Of a stretch of 47,472 bases of DNA, positions 40,530-47,472 are shown in pieces. Below the pieces are notes generated by a model that saw only the letters and a program-made list of their open reading frames with translations, did no database searches and was not told the origin of the DNA. This DNA is from Lentisphaerota bacterium (GTDB lineage: Bacteria; Verrucomicrobiota; Lentisphaeria; Victivallales; Victivallaceae). The stretch lies in assembly GCA_015061815.1 (NCBI GenBank), contig SUVW01000021.1:1-47472 (forward strand). The letters are read 5' to 3'. Position numbers and translations under genes: made by a program. Within the stretch, counting starts at the first letter, position 1, and each line of letters starts with the position of its first letter.

Positions 40530-42296
40530 TCATTCTCCGATATCGGCCAGTTCCGGAACCAGGCGGCGGATCATATCAGCGGAAAGCTTCATAACTTCAG
40601 CCGAATCATTGCACAACAGAGCCTTATCGGCCAGTTCCGCGCACTCATGCATGGAAAAACTGCGGACCAGTTTCTTTACCAACGGCATCGCCCCGGGCGA
40701 CATACTCAATTCACTGATCCCCAGTCCGAGCAAAAAAGGAACCATCTTCATATCTTCCGCGATCTGGCCGCACACCGCAACCGGTATATTTTGTTTTATC
40801 GCCTCTTCGGCAGTATATTTGATCAAACGCAGAACCGCCGGATGCGCCGGACGATAAAGGTGACCGACCCTTTCGTTGCTCCGGTCCGCTGCAATCGTAT
40901 ACTGTATCAAATCATTGCTGCCGATACTGAAAAAATCCGCTTCTGCAGCAAAACGGTCAGCGATCATCGCCGCCGCCGGAGTTTCGATCATCACTCCCAG
41001 CGGAATGGAATCGGCAAACGGGATATTTTCCGCTGCCAGCTGTGCCTTCAAGCCGGCGATTATCTCTTTGGTTTCCAGAAGCTCATCCATGCAGCTGATC
41101 ATCGGCAGCATGATCTGCATATTCCCATGCACCCCGGCACGCATCAACGCACGCAGCTGGGTATCAAAAATATCCCGCCTTTCCCGCAGACACAACCGGA
41201 TGCCCCGCAACCCGAGAAACGGATTCTGCTCCACTGCCCGGGAAATAGTATTGCTCAACTTGTCCCCGCCGATATCCAGAGTACGGATAGTCACCGGATC
41301 ATCTCCGGCGGCGATCAGCAGTTTTTTGTAAATTTCGTACTGTTCGTCTTCATCCGGCAGATGCTCTTCATCCATAAAGAGAAACTCTGTCCGGAAAAGT
41401 CCGATCCCGCCGGCTCCGTTTTTGCGTATTTCCGAATAATCCTCACCAGCCTCGACGTTGGCAACGATCTCCACTGCAAAACCATCGGTTGTTTCAGCCC
41501 GTAAATTGCGGTTTCCGGATAATTGCTGATAAAGTTTTTCCGCTTCCCGGCTCTTGACCCGGTATGCCTCTTCGGTGCCGGCATCGGGATTAACTATGAC
41601 TTTGCCGCTGAATCCATCTATAATAAGTTTATCAGCCACCGTGAGTGTATCCAGCAGTTTTCTGGGAATTCCGACAACTGCCGGCAGCATCATTGAACGT
41701 GCCAGTATTGCCGTGTGGCTGGTGGCACTGCCGGTTTCGACTGCAAATCCCAAAACCTTCTCCCGATCCAATCCGGCAGTTTCTGACGGAGTAAGAGTCG
41801 AAGCGATCACGATTCGCGGCTCATCATAAGCCAATATACGCTCTCCGGCATCGGCAACATTTCCGGCGATACGGTGTCCGACATCCCGGATATCAATGGC
41901 CCTTTCCTGCAGATAGACATCTTCCACCGCAGAAAATGCAGCCGCGAATTTATCTACTGCCCGGTAAATGGATGATTCGGCATCAAAAAGGTCTTCGGCA
42001 ATACCTTTTTCCACTTCACTGATCATTGTCCGGTCTTCGACCAGCAGCAGATGTGCTTCAAAGATATCGGCTTCGTTGTTCCGGAGTTTTTCCCGCAATT
42101 TGGCTTGCAATTCGACAAGCTGCTCTTTGGTAACCGTCAAAGCTGTGTGGAATTTATCCAGCTCAAATGCAACTTGATCCGGGGTTATCCCGGTGTTTTT
42201 TCCGTGTTCAGCCGCGCTGTGCAGGATCATCACTCTGCCAATGGCAACACCGGGAGCCACCGGAGCAGCCTGAACGGTACAACTGGGAACGCGCAT
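40530..42296 (-). CDS. ptsI: PTS enzyme I (phosphoenolpyruvate-protein phosphotransferase)
   Basis: A 588-residue enzyme that takes phosphate from PEP and passes it to HPr. Blocks are APGVAIGRVMIL at the start, ETGSATSHTAILARSMMLPAVVG with the phosphorylated His, IGLFRTEFLFMD, LDIGGDKLSN, NPFLGLRGIRL, MIETPAAAMIADRFA, and FFSIGSNDLIQYTIAADR followed by VCGQIAED with the active Cys. GGAGG precedes ATG 42296; the longer frame from 42380 would overlap ptsH. No enzyme II is in the window, so it may serve a distant permease or a regulatory PTS. Confidence 0.96.
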   Translation of the reverse strand: MRVPSCTVQAAPVAPGVAIGRVMILHSAAEHGKNTGITPDQVAFELDKFHTALTVTKEQLVELQAKLREKLRNNEADIFEAHLLLVEDRTMISEVEKGIAEDLFDAESSIYRAVDKFAAAFSAVEDVYLQERAIDIRDVGHRIAGNVADAGERILAYDEPRIVIASTLTPSETAGLDREKVLGFAVETGSATSHTAILARSMMLPAVVGIPRKLLDTLTVADKLIIDGFSGKVIVNPDAGTEEAYRVKSREAEKLYQQLSGNRNLRAETTDGFAVEIVANVEAGEDYSEIRKNGAGGIGLFRTEFLFMDEEHLPDEDEQYEIYKKLLIAAGDDPVTIRTLDIGGDKLSNTISRAVEQNPFLGLRGIRLCLRERRDIFDTQLRALMRAGVHGNMQIMLPMISCMDELLETKEIIAGLKAQLAAENIPFADSIPLGVMIETPAAAMIADRFAAEADFFSIGSNDLIQYTIAADRSNERVGHLYRPAHPAVLRLIKYTAEEAIKQNIPVAVCGQIAEDMKMVPFLLGLGISELSMSPGAMPLVKKLVRSFSMHECAELADKALLCNDSAEVMKLSADMIRRLVPELADIGE

Positions 42297-42312
42297 TATT
42301 TCGCCTCCGGAG

Positions 42313-42597
42313 TCAATTTTCGTCAAAATTACGATTGAAGTAAGCTGCCAACTGCTCTGCCGCCGCTTCGGCATCTTCACCGACAGCAGTCAATTCCAAT
42401 TCAGTATCTTTACATGCGGCGAGCATCAGCATCGCCAGAACACTGCGGCAATCTGCCGCACTGCCTTTGCCATCGGTACGCCGGAGTTTCAAATCCGCTT
42501 TGAACCGGTTTGCCAAATGCACCAGCTGGGCCGCCGGACGGGCGTGAAGACCCATCGGACTGCCGACAGTAACGGTTCTGATTATTTGAGCTGTCAT
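42313..42597 (-). CDS. ptsH: HPr phosphocarrier protein
   Basis: A 94-residue carrier with the active His in MGLHARPAAQLVHLA and a Ser in the CRSVLAMLMLAA helix at the place of the regulatory Ser46. KGSAADCRS replaces the common KSVNAKS. AAGGAG precedes the ATG. First gene of ptsH-ptsI-deoxyribosyltransferase-waaA, with the promoter at 42703-42731. Confidence 0.95.
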   Translation of the reverse strand: MTAQIIRTVTVGSPMGLHARPAAQLVHLANRFKADLKLRRTDGKGSAADCRSVLAMLMLAACKDTELELTAVGEDAEAAAEQLAAYFNRNFDEN

Positions 42598-42656
42598 CCG
42601 GCTGACTCCTTTTTTTACCGGTTGCTCCGGAAAAATTCCGGCTCATTAAAAATCGA

Positions 42657-42686
42657 CCCGGACACCCATAACCGGGAGTGTCCGGA
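42657..42686 (-). promoter_or_regulatory. hairpin in the ptsH leader
   Basis: CCGGACAC and GTGTCCGG form a perfect 8-bp stem just after the expected transcription start. GTCGATTTTTA follows on the minus strand, so it could work as an attenuator or a 5' stabiliser. Confidence 0.45.
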
Positions 42687-42702
42687 AATTTAACACTTCC
42701 TT

Positions 42703-42731
42703 AATATATCACATTAATGCTGTTTTTTCAA
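42703..42731 (-). promoter_or_regulatory. ptsH operon promoter
   Basis: Minus strand TTGAAA (42726-42731), 17 bp, TATATT (42703-42708). Confidence 0.65.
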
Positions 42732-42741
42732 ACTGTTCTTA

Positions 42742-42769
42742 TTGAGTTTAAGCGATTTCAGCGTATATT
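42742..42769 (+). promoter_or_regulatory. promoter of the small exported protein gene
   Basis: TTGAGT (42742-42747), 16 bp, TATATT (42764-42769). It is divergent from and nearly abutting the ptsH promoter, so one regulator could affect both. Confidence 0.6.
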
Positions 42770-42838
42770 TGTCAATACAGGAGCTGTTTTGCAGAAAATA
42801 TTCAGCTCCGGAAAATTAAAAAATCAGGGAGGAAGAAA

Positions 42839-43156
42839 ATGAAACATTTTTATCTGTCGATCATGGCCATCATCGTCATTGTACTGCTGCTCTGTGTCCT
42901 GCTGCTGCCGGCCGGAAACGCCCAAACCGGTAATTCACAGGAATTCACACCAAGCCGTTTTGTGATCACGGCAGCAGAAATCAATGTTCTCTCTCCGCAA
43001 ATGAATGGCAGCAATGCCACCCAGAACGTATTGGTAAAAATGGATACACTCACCGGAAAATCATGGATATTGCAGCTGGAAGTCGCCGGAGGAAATGAAC
43101 CGCGCATCCGCAATTCAGCATGGCGGGAGTTGGGTTTCCGGACAAAACCGCTTTGA
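42839..43156 (+). CDS. small exported or membrane-anchored protein
   Basis: A 105-residue protein. An N-terminal hydrophobic stretch (FYLSIMAIIVIVLLLCVLLL) is followed by PAGNAQTGNSQ, so either cleavage after Ala-Gln/Asn-Ala or a membrane anchor is possible. The remainder has ATQNVLVKMDTLTGKSWILQLEVAGG, the kind of short beta segment seen in many PVC-group small proteins that report a value with a tag such as KMDTLTGKSW. GGGAGG gives a strong ribosome site. No family is named with confidence. It has its own promoter and is followed by the marC promoter. Confidence 0.65.
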   Translation: MKHFYLSIMAIIVIVLLLCVLLLPAGNAQTGNSQEFTPSRFVITAAEINVLSPQMNGSNATQNVLVKMDTLTGKSWILQLEVAGGNEPRIRNSAWRELGFRTKPL

Positions 43157-43161
43157 TACGC

Positions 43162-43190
43162 TTGCATTTTGCCCCGGAAACATGTATATT
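43162..43190 (+). promoter_or_regulatory. marC promoter
   Basis: TTGCAT (43162-43167), 17 bp, TATATT (43185-43190), leaving a ~155-nt leader. Confidence 0.6.
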
Positions 43191-43268
43191 AAGCTCCATT
43201 CATAAAAAAGTGTCCGCCGGATTCATTATTCCGTATCCGGGGAGCTTGAAAAATCACTGCAGAGGTAA

Positions 43269-43307
43269 TTAAACGTAATTCAAAAAAAGAATTTGGATTA
43301 CGTTTAA
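43269..43307 (+). promoter_or_regulatory. palindrome in the marC leader
   Basis: TTAAACGTAAT (43269-43279) and ATTACGTTTAA (43297-43307) are perfect 11-bp inverted arms, 17 bp apart. It may be a repressor operator or a leader stem-loop. A smaller stem CCGGAT/ATCCGG lies upstream in the same leader. Confidence 0.5.
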
Positions 43308-43351
43308 AATCATTTCTGTAATATTATTAATTTTTTAAATGGAGTTTTACC

Positions 43352-43984
43352 ATGTCGTTGTCTTATCTGATCGGTTTGATCGTCCGGCTTTTTTTACTGC
43401 TGACCCCGTTTTTTGTCCTTTCTGTTTTTGTTGCCACCTGCGACGATATGGAAACCGGTGCGCGCCGCCGGCTGGCAATACGGACAACTTTCGCGGTTGT
43501 GTGCGCGACAGTGGTTTTGTATCTTTTCGGGAAAGTCATCTTTGATTGCCTGGGCATTTCGCTGAATGCCTTTCAAATCGGGGCCGGTCTGGTGCTTATG
43601 CTCAACGGCATCGACATGGTCCGCAGCTCCCTGCCGAAAAACCGGCAGATAAGCGAAACCGGCGATCCGGCGGTAGTTCCGCTGGCCATTCCCACCACCG
43701 TCGGTCCCGGTACGATCGGAACATTGCTGGTCATGGGTGCTTCTGCCGCCAGCAGAGCGTGTGATTTGAATACCTCCCGCTGGCTGATGCTCACGGCGGA
43801 ACTTGCAGCGATCATCATCGCCGGGATCGGGATCGGGATCATGCTTTACTACTCTGAAAACATCAACCGGCTGCTCAAAGATAAAGGCGTAAGGATATTG
43901 AGCAAACTCACCGGTATGTACATCGTCGCGCTGGCCGCCCAGATCATCTTTGACGGAGTGCGCGGATTTCTCCACATCAGCTGA
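43352..43984 (+). CDS. MarC family membrane protein
   Basis: A 210-residue inner-membrane protein with six membrane segments in two related halves. Diagnostic parts are LFLLLTPFFVLSVFVA, FQIGAGLVLMLNGIDMV (in MarC usually FRIAGGILLFLIALDML), VVPLAIPTTVGPGTIGTLLV and LTGMYIVALAAQIIFDGVRGF. The central proline/glycine motif is the best-conserved feature of the family. MarC proteins were once linked to antibiotic resistance, but their function is not established. TGGAG lies 9 nt before the ATG. Confidence 0.88.
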   Translation: MSLSYLIGLIVRLFLLLTPFFVLSVFVATCDDMETGARRRLAIRTTFAVVCATVVLYLFGKVIFDCLGISLNAFQIGAGLVLMLNGIDMVRSSLPKNRQISETGDPAVVPLAIPTTVGPGTIGTLLVMGASAASRACDLNTSRWLMLTAELAAIIIAGIGIGIMLYYSENINRLLKDKGVRILSKLTGMYIVALAAQIIFDGVRGFLHIS

Positions 43985-44059
43985 CGCCTCTTTTCTGTAA
44001 ATAGAGATTTCCGGCAAGACAAATTCTCTTACCGGATTTCACATCGGCATAATAAATAA

Positions 44060-44099
44060 AAAGACCGTTGCAAACTTTCTCAAGTCTGCAGCGGTCTTT
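44060..44099. terminator. bidirectional terminator between marC and fba
   Basis: AAAGACCGTTGCA (44060-44072) and TGCAGCGGTCTTT (44087-44099) form a long stem with one mismatch. The A and T runs at its ends suit both directions. Confidence 0.7.
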
Positions 44100-44134
44100 C
44101 TGATTTTATGCTTAAAACCGGTAAGTATCAAAAC

Positions 44135-45112
44135 TTACTTATCGAAAGCATGACCGGCACTGCCGAGTACTTCGCGGTTTTTGCGCATGTAAAGTTCTTT
44201 GAGAGAGGTACGGGCCGGTCCGAGATATTTGCGCGGATCGAATTCAGCCGGTTTCTCATTGAACACTTTACGGATGGCAGCGGTCATCGCCAAACGGCCG
44301 TCAGAGTCGATATTGATTTTGCAAACGGCACTCTTGGCAGCTTCACGGAGCTGATCTTCACCGATACCGATAGCATCTTTGAGCTGTCCGCCATTTTCGT
44401 TGATGATCTTGACCAGATCCTGCGGCACACTGGAAGAACCATGCAGCACGATGGGGAATCCGGGGATCTGTTTTTCGATTTCGGCGAGGATGTCAAGACG
44501 GATTTTCGGATTGTCGCCGGGCTTGAATTTGTAAGCACCGTGACTGGTTCCGATGGCGATAGCCAGAGAATCAACACCGGTACGGCTGACGAAATCAACG
44601 ACCTCTTCCGGACGGGTGTAGGTGTGGGTTTCAGCTTTGACATCATCTTCAACACCGGCGAGGACACCGAGTTCACCCTCGACAGTGACATCGTGGGCAT
44701 GAGCGTATTCCACAACTTTTTTGGTCAGGGCGATATTTTCCTCATAGGAAAGATGGCTGCCGTCAATCATGACGCTGGAAAAACCGTAGTCGATACAGCT
44801 TTTGCAGGTTTCAAAATCCGGACCGTGATCGAGGTGCAGTACGATCGGAATAGCTTTGCCGTTGTTGATCTCTTTGGCGTACTCCACCGCACCCTGCGCC
44901 ATATAACGCAGCAGGGTCTGATTGGCGTATTCGCGTGCGCCTTTGGAGACCTGAAGGATCAGCGGAGATTCTGTCTCAACACAAGCCTGAACGATAGCCT
45001 GCAGCTGTTCCATGTTGTTGAAGTTGTAGGCGGGAATGGCATATCCGCCTTTGACTGCTTTGGCGAAAAGCTCACGCGTATTCACCAAACCGAGAGTTTT
45101 GTAGTCAACCAT
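44135..45112 (-). CDS. fba: class II fructose-bisphosphate aldolase
   Basis: A 325-residue zinc aldolase of glycolysis and gluconeogenesis, splitting fructose 1,6-bisphosphate into DHAP and glyceraldehyde 3-phosphate. Metal and substrate blocks seen are YAIPAYNFNNMEQLQAI, VLHLDHGPDFETCKSCIDYGFSSVMIDGSHL, VTVEGELGVLAGVEDDV, SLAIAIGTSHGAYKF, PIVLHGSSSVPQ and VCKINIDSDGRLAMTAAIRK. AAGGAG lies 7 nt before the ATG. It is monocistronic with its own promoter and terminator. A long open frame on the opposite strand is a codon-bias shadow. Confidence 0.97.
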   Translation of the reverse strand: MVDYKTLGLVNTRELFAKAVKGGYAIPAYNFNNMEQLQAIVQACVETESPLILQVSKGAREYANQTLLRYMAQGAVEYAKEINNGKAIPIVLHLDHGPDFETCKSCIDYGFSSVMIDGSHLSYEENIALTKKVVEYAHAHDVTVEGELGVLAGVEDDVKAETHTYTRPEEVVDFVSRTGVDSLAIAIGTSHGAYKFKPGDNPKIRLDILAEIEKQIPGFPIVLHGSSSVPQDLVKIINENGGQLKDAIGIGEDQLREAAKSAVCKINIDSDGRLAMTAAIRKVFNEKPAEFDPRKYLGPARTSLKELYMRKNREVLGSAGHAFDK

Positions 45113-45171
45113 TTTTTTGCTCCTTAGATTTAAAAAGGGTTAATCCCGTAAAAAATAATGGCAGTATGATT

Positions 45172-45200
45172 AATATAACGCCGAAGCGGCATAATTTCAA
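45172..45200 (-). promoter_or_regulatory. fba promoter
   Basis: Minus strand TTGAAA (45195-45200), 17 bp, TATATT (45172-45177). Confidence 0.65.
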
Positions 45201-45211
45201 GTTCTCAAGCC

Positions 45212-45239
45212 TTGTTTTCGCGCCGGGAAGTGCTATATT
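45212..45239 (+). promoter_or_regulatory. thioesterase promoter
   Basis: TTGTTT (45212-45217), 16 bp, TATATT (45234-45239), with TGC before the -10. It lies back to back with the fba promoter. Confidence 0.6.
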
Positions 45240-45275
45240 ATTGCGATATCATGCAAGTTCATGGAGGATTTTTAT

Positions 45276-46004
45276 ATGTATCAACATCTGATTTCCGGGA
45301 AAATACGTCACCACGAATGTGATGCTGAAGGTTTTTTAAAATTGCACGGTCTGCTTGACCGCCTGCAGGATGCCGCCGCCGAACATGCTCAAATTCTCAA
45401 TGTCGGCATGGATGAACTGGCGGAAATGAAGCTGATTTGGGTTTTAAGCCGGCTGAAACTCCGCCTTGACCGCATCCCGGAACTTGGAGAAACACTGGAA
45501 GTACGCACCTATCCATCCGGAGTTCAAAGAATATTTGCCCACCGCTGTTATGAATTGCTGGTAAACAGCAAACGTATCGGATGCGCGGGAAGTTTCTGGC
45601 TGCCGGTGAATACTTCATCCGGACGTCCGGTCAATGCCAGAAAAGTTTTGCCGCCGGAAATAATGGAGCTGCCGGATGTGGAGAAGTTTTTTCCGGAAAT
45701 GGACAATCTGGAACTGCCGCAGACGGATTTTTGTGCTGAAAAACAGGTCGGCGCCGGTGATATCGATCTGAATCGCCACTTGAATAATGCCGTTTATGCC
45801 CGCTTCGTCAGTGATATATTGGGTGAAAAGCTGCAAAAAATGGCTCCGCAGATAAAAGAGATCCAGTTCAATTATCTTTCCTCCGGGCAATTCGGGGAAA
45901 ATATTTTTCTGAAAGCAGAAACCGGAAGTGACGGCAAATTCACGGTATCGGGGGAAAAGGGGGATAAAACTCCGCTTTTCTGCGCTGCCGGGATATTGAG
46001 ATAA
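45276..46004 (+). CDS. acyl-ACP thioesterase-type double hotdog protein
   Basis: A 242-residue protein of two hotdog folds. The first has GKIRHHECDAEGFLKLHGLLDRLQDAAAEHA and LIWVLSRLKLRLDRIPELGETLEVRTYP, the pattern of plant-FatA/bacterial acyl-ACP thioesterases; the second has DIDLNRHLNNAVYARFVSDIL, where the Asn and His of NRHLNN are the usual catalytic candidates. Members release fatty acids from acyl carrier protein. ATG 45261 is in frame, but GGAGG (45263-45267) is spaced 8 nt from ATG 45276, which is preferred. It is monocistronic. Confidence 0.87.
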   Translation: MYQHLISGKIRHHECDAEGFLKLHGLLDRLQDAAAEHAQILNVGMDELAEMKLIWVLSRLKLRLDRIPELGETLEVRTYPSGVQRIFAHRCYELLVNSKRIGCAGSFWLPVNTSSGRPVNARKVLPPEIMELPDVEKFFPEMDNLELPQTDFCAEKQVGAGDIDLNRHLNNAVYARFVSDILGEKLQKMAPQIKEIQFNYLSSGQFGENIFLKAETGSDGKFTVSGEKGDKTPLFCAAGILR

Positions 46005-46151
46005 CAGGTGGAATGCCGGAGCGGGAAAGTATATTTAAATCTGCAAAAAATATATCTTTTTGAACATTATACTTGAAAAAAAGTCTTCCTGTATTATTTT
46101 ATATCGTCAAACGCAGTACAAATTGTGTTGTAAATCTAAAACAGGTGTATT

Positions 46152-47333
46152 ATGAAAACTTATAAAATCGGCGTCATCGGAGCTCACGGACGCGGCAGAC
46201 ACGCATGGCAGGCCCATCGCCCGGACAAAGGATTTGAAATCATCATGGGAGCTGACCCCTATGAAATGCCGGCGCGTGACCGGGAATACAACTTCAAAAC
46301 CTTTAATGAAACATTCCCCGATGCGGTTCTGGTAAAAGATTACCGTGAAGTGCTGGCAAACAAAGATATCAATATCGTATTCATCACCAGCCCGGATTAT
46401 TGCCATGAGGAACAGGCCGTTGCCGCACTGGAAGCCGGGAAAGCGGTTTATCTGGAAAAACCGATGGCAATATCCATAGAAGGATGCGACCGTATACTCC
46501 GCACTGCGTACCGGACCAAAAGCAAACTTTTCATCGGCCATAATATGCGCCACTTCCCGTCTGTTCTCAAGATGAAAGAGATCATTGACTCCGGTCTGAT
46601 CGGAGATATCCAATGCGGCTGGTGCCGTCACTTTATCAACTACGGCGGTGATGCATACTTCCGGGATTGGCACTCTGAACAGAAAAACACCTGCGGTCTG
46701 CTGCTGCAGAAAGGGGCGCACGATATAGATGTGATGCATTGGCTGATGGGCGGATACACCAAACGGGTGGTCGGCATGGGTATGTTGAGCATCTATGACA
46801 AATGCGCCCGCCGGGCGGCGGACAGTGAAGGAAATGCATTCTGGAGCGATGAACATTATCCGCCGCTGGAGCAAAGCGGATTCTCACCGGTGATCGATGT
46901 GGAAGATCACAATATGATACTGATGCAGCTGGATAACGGTACACAGGCAACTTACATGCAGTGTCACTATACTCCGGATGCTGAACGCAATTACACTTTT
47001 ATCGGGACCAAAGGCCGGGTGGAAAATATCGGAGATTCCGGCAAGTGCGAAATCCATGTCTGGACCAAACGCGGCCCCCGCGAAACTCCGGATATGGTCT
47101 GGCATTTGAAACCATCGACCGGAACTCACGGCGGTGCGGACGGCCCGATCGTGGATAACTTCCTGGACTTTGTTGCCAATGGCGTAAAAACCAATGTCAA
47201 TCCGGTCGCCGCCCGCAACTCGGTCGCAGCCGGAGTTCTGGGACACTATTCCATGCGCAACGGCAATATGCCGCAGGATATCCCGCAGCTGGAACCGGAA
47301 CTTCTGGAGTATTTCGCCAATAATCAGCGATAA
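46152..47333 (+). CDS. Gfo/Idh/MocA family oxidoreductase
   Basis: A 393-residue NAD(P)-dependent dehydrogenase. The Rossmann start KIGVIGAHGRGRHAW has a Gly-rich loop, followed by IVFITSPDYCHEEQAVAALEAGKAVYLEKPMAIS with the catalytic-type Lys of the EKP motif, and GHNMRHFPSVLKMKEIIDSGLIGDIQ. In the C-terminal alpha/beta domain KGAHDIDVMHWLMGGYTKRVVGMG carries the HDID motif. Family members oxidise sugars, inositols or amino sugars; the substrate is not predictable. No signal peptide. AGGTG precedes the ATG. It stands alone, and the mobile-element-like end begins 22 nt after its stop. Confidence 0.92.
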   Translation: MKTYKIGVIGAHGRGRHAWQAHRPDKGFEIIMGADPYEMPARDREYNFKTFNETFPDAVLVKDYREVLANKDINIVFITSPDYCHEEQAVAALEAGKAVYLEKPMAISIEGCDRILRTAYRTKSKLFIGHNMRHFPSVLKMKEIIDSGLIGDIQCGWCRHFINYGGDAYFRDWHSEQKNTCGLLLQKGAHDIDVMHWLMGGYTKRVVGMGMLSIYDKCARRAADSEGNAFWSDEHYPPLEQSGFSPVIDVEDHNMILMQLDNGTQATYMQCHYTPDAERNYTFIGTKGRVENIGDSGKCEIHVWTKRGPRETPDMVWHLKPSTGTHGGADGPIVDNFLDFVANGVKTNVNPVAARNSVAAGVLGHYSMRNGNMPQDIPQLEPELLEYFANNQR

Positions 47334-47355
47334 CCGTTATTCCGGAATAATCAAA

Positions 47356-47472
47356 ACCACCAGCTGAGCTGGTGGTATGCACTGTGCCTAGAAGGCATTT
47401 TTGCTGGCAGCCCGATCCGGGCTCTGAATGAAATTTTCATTCGCATTAAGTTCACTGGCTACTGCTAAAGCA
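47356..47472 (+). mobile_element. left end of an IS200/IS605-type element with HEARO/omega-RNA-like leader (truncated)
   Basis: The segment begins with a perfect palindrome with 10-bp arms, ACCACCAGCT/AGCTGGTGGT (47356-47376), like the subterminal hairpins of IS200/IS605 elements. Three more hairpins follow in close order: GCC-TAGAA-GGC, AGCCCG-ATC-CGGGCT and GAATGAAA-T-TTTCATTC. Then comes AAGTTCACTGGCTACTGCTAAAGC, given here in pieces as AAGTTCACTGG, CTACTGCTAAAGC. This order resembles from memory the HEARO (omega) RNAs that precede IscB-type nuclease genes. No gene is visible before the window ends. No T run follows the first stem, so a simple terminator is unlikely. Confidence 0.5.

Noticed and set aside
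40530..42380. Longer ptsI start at 42380
   Set aside because: It overlaps ptsH by 68 nt; ATG 42296 with GGAGG matches the family N terminus.
44108..45127. 339-codon open frame on the plus strand opposite fba
   Set aside because: The minus-strand frame is a full class II aldolase with promoter, ribosome site and terminator. The plus frame is a codon-usage shadow with no family features.
47356..47376. Terminator of the oxidoreductase gene
   Set aside because: The palindrome is not followed by a T run, and three more hairpins follow at once, fitting a mobile-element end better.

Overview
The window looks like chromosomal DNA from a Gram-negative bacterium of the PVC group, most likely Lentisphaerota (Victivallis-like). 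The basis is the Kdo transferase (LPS synthesis), the long-leader DUF1559-type pseudopilin placed at the head of a glycoside hydrolase operon, the wealth of sugar enzymes, and the E. coli-like order thrS-infC-rpmI-rplT-pheS-pheT. The taxon is an inference from gene content, not from a marker phylogeny.

Layout. 1-760: a decayed AAA/DUF4143 ATPase fragment followed by a degenerate repeat carrying a copy of a tRNA-Gly 3' end. 788-13022: a plus-strand glycan-degradation cluster (GH3, AraC regulator, pseudopilin, secreted TIM-barrel hydrolase, sialate O-acetylesterase-like esterase, EEP hydrolase, GH78 rhamnosidase). 13023-18890: an accessory region with two poorly known gene pairs (a membrane protein with a secreted protein, and a Sel1-type protein with a Bro-N/DinD protein), a lipoprotein gene, direct repeats and two hairpin-rich non-coding arrays. 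18886-23169: tRNA-Ser, rpsO, uppS-dxs, tRNA-Gly, then a 3 x 187 bp tandem array in which every unit boundary carries a tRNA 3' end, joined to tRNA-Leu(UAA). 23231-38744: dense minus-strand core operons: pheS-pheT-ribH-nusB-ftsY-ribD-ribE-(TIM-barrel-like)-murJ, thrS, infC-rpmI-rplT, and rpsP-khpA-trmD-rplS-rnhB. 38800-42731: ptsH-ptsI-deoxyribosyltransferase-waaA. 42742-47333: a small exported protein, marC, fba, a thioesterase and a Gfo/Idh/MocA oxidoreductase. 47356-47472: a string of hairpins that looks like the left end of an IS200/IS605-type element with a HEARO/omega-RNA-like leader, cut off by the window edge.

Promoters share one form throughout: a TTG-starting -35, 16-17 bp, then TATATT, and most of the 16-bp-spacer cases have TGC just before the -10 box. 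Start codons were moved to the best Shine-Dalgarno site where the longest open frame was clearly too long; infC most likely starts at ATC.

The most unusual signal is the family of ~187 bp repeats. They occur as a tandem array downstream of tRNA-Leu and as a decayed copy near position 460. The array carries tRNA-Leu ends and one end that looks like a different tRNA, and the decayed copy carries a tRNA-Gly end. The junction is always at the same T-loop position. This is what a gene-less element integrating at tRNA 3' ends would leave behind.
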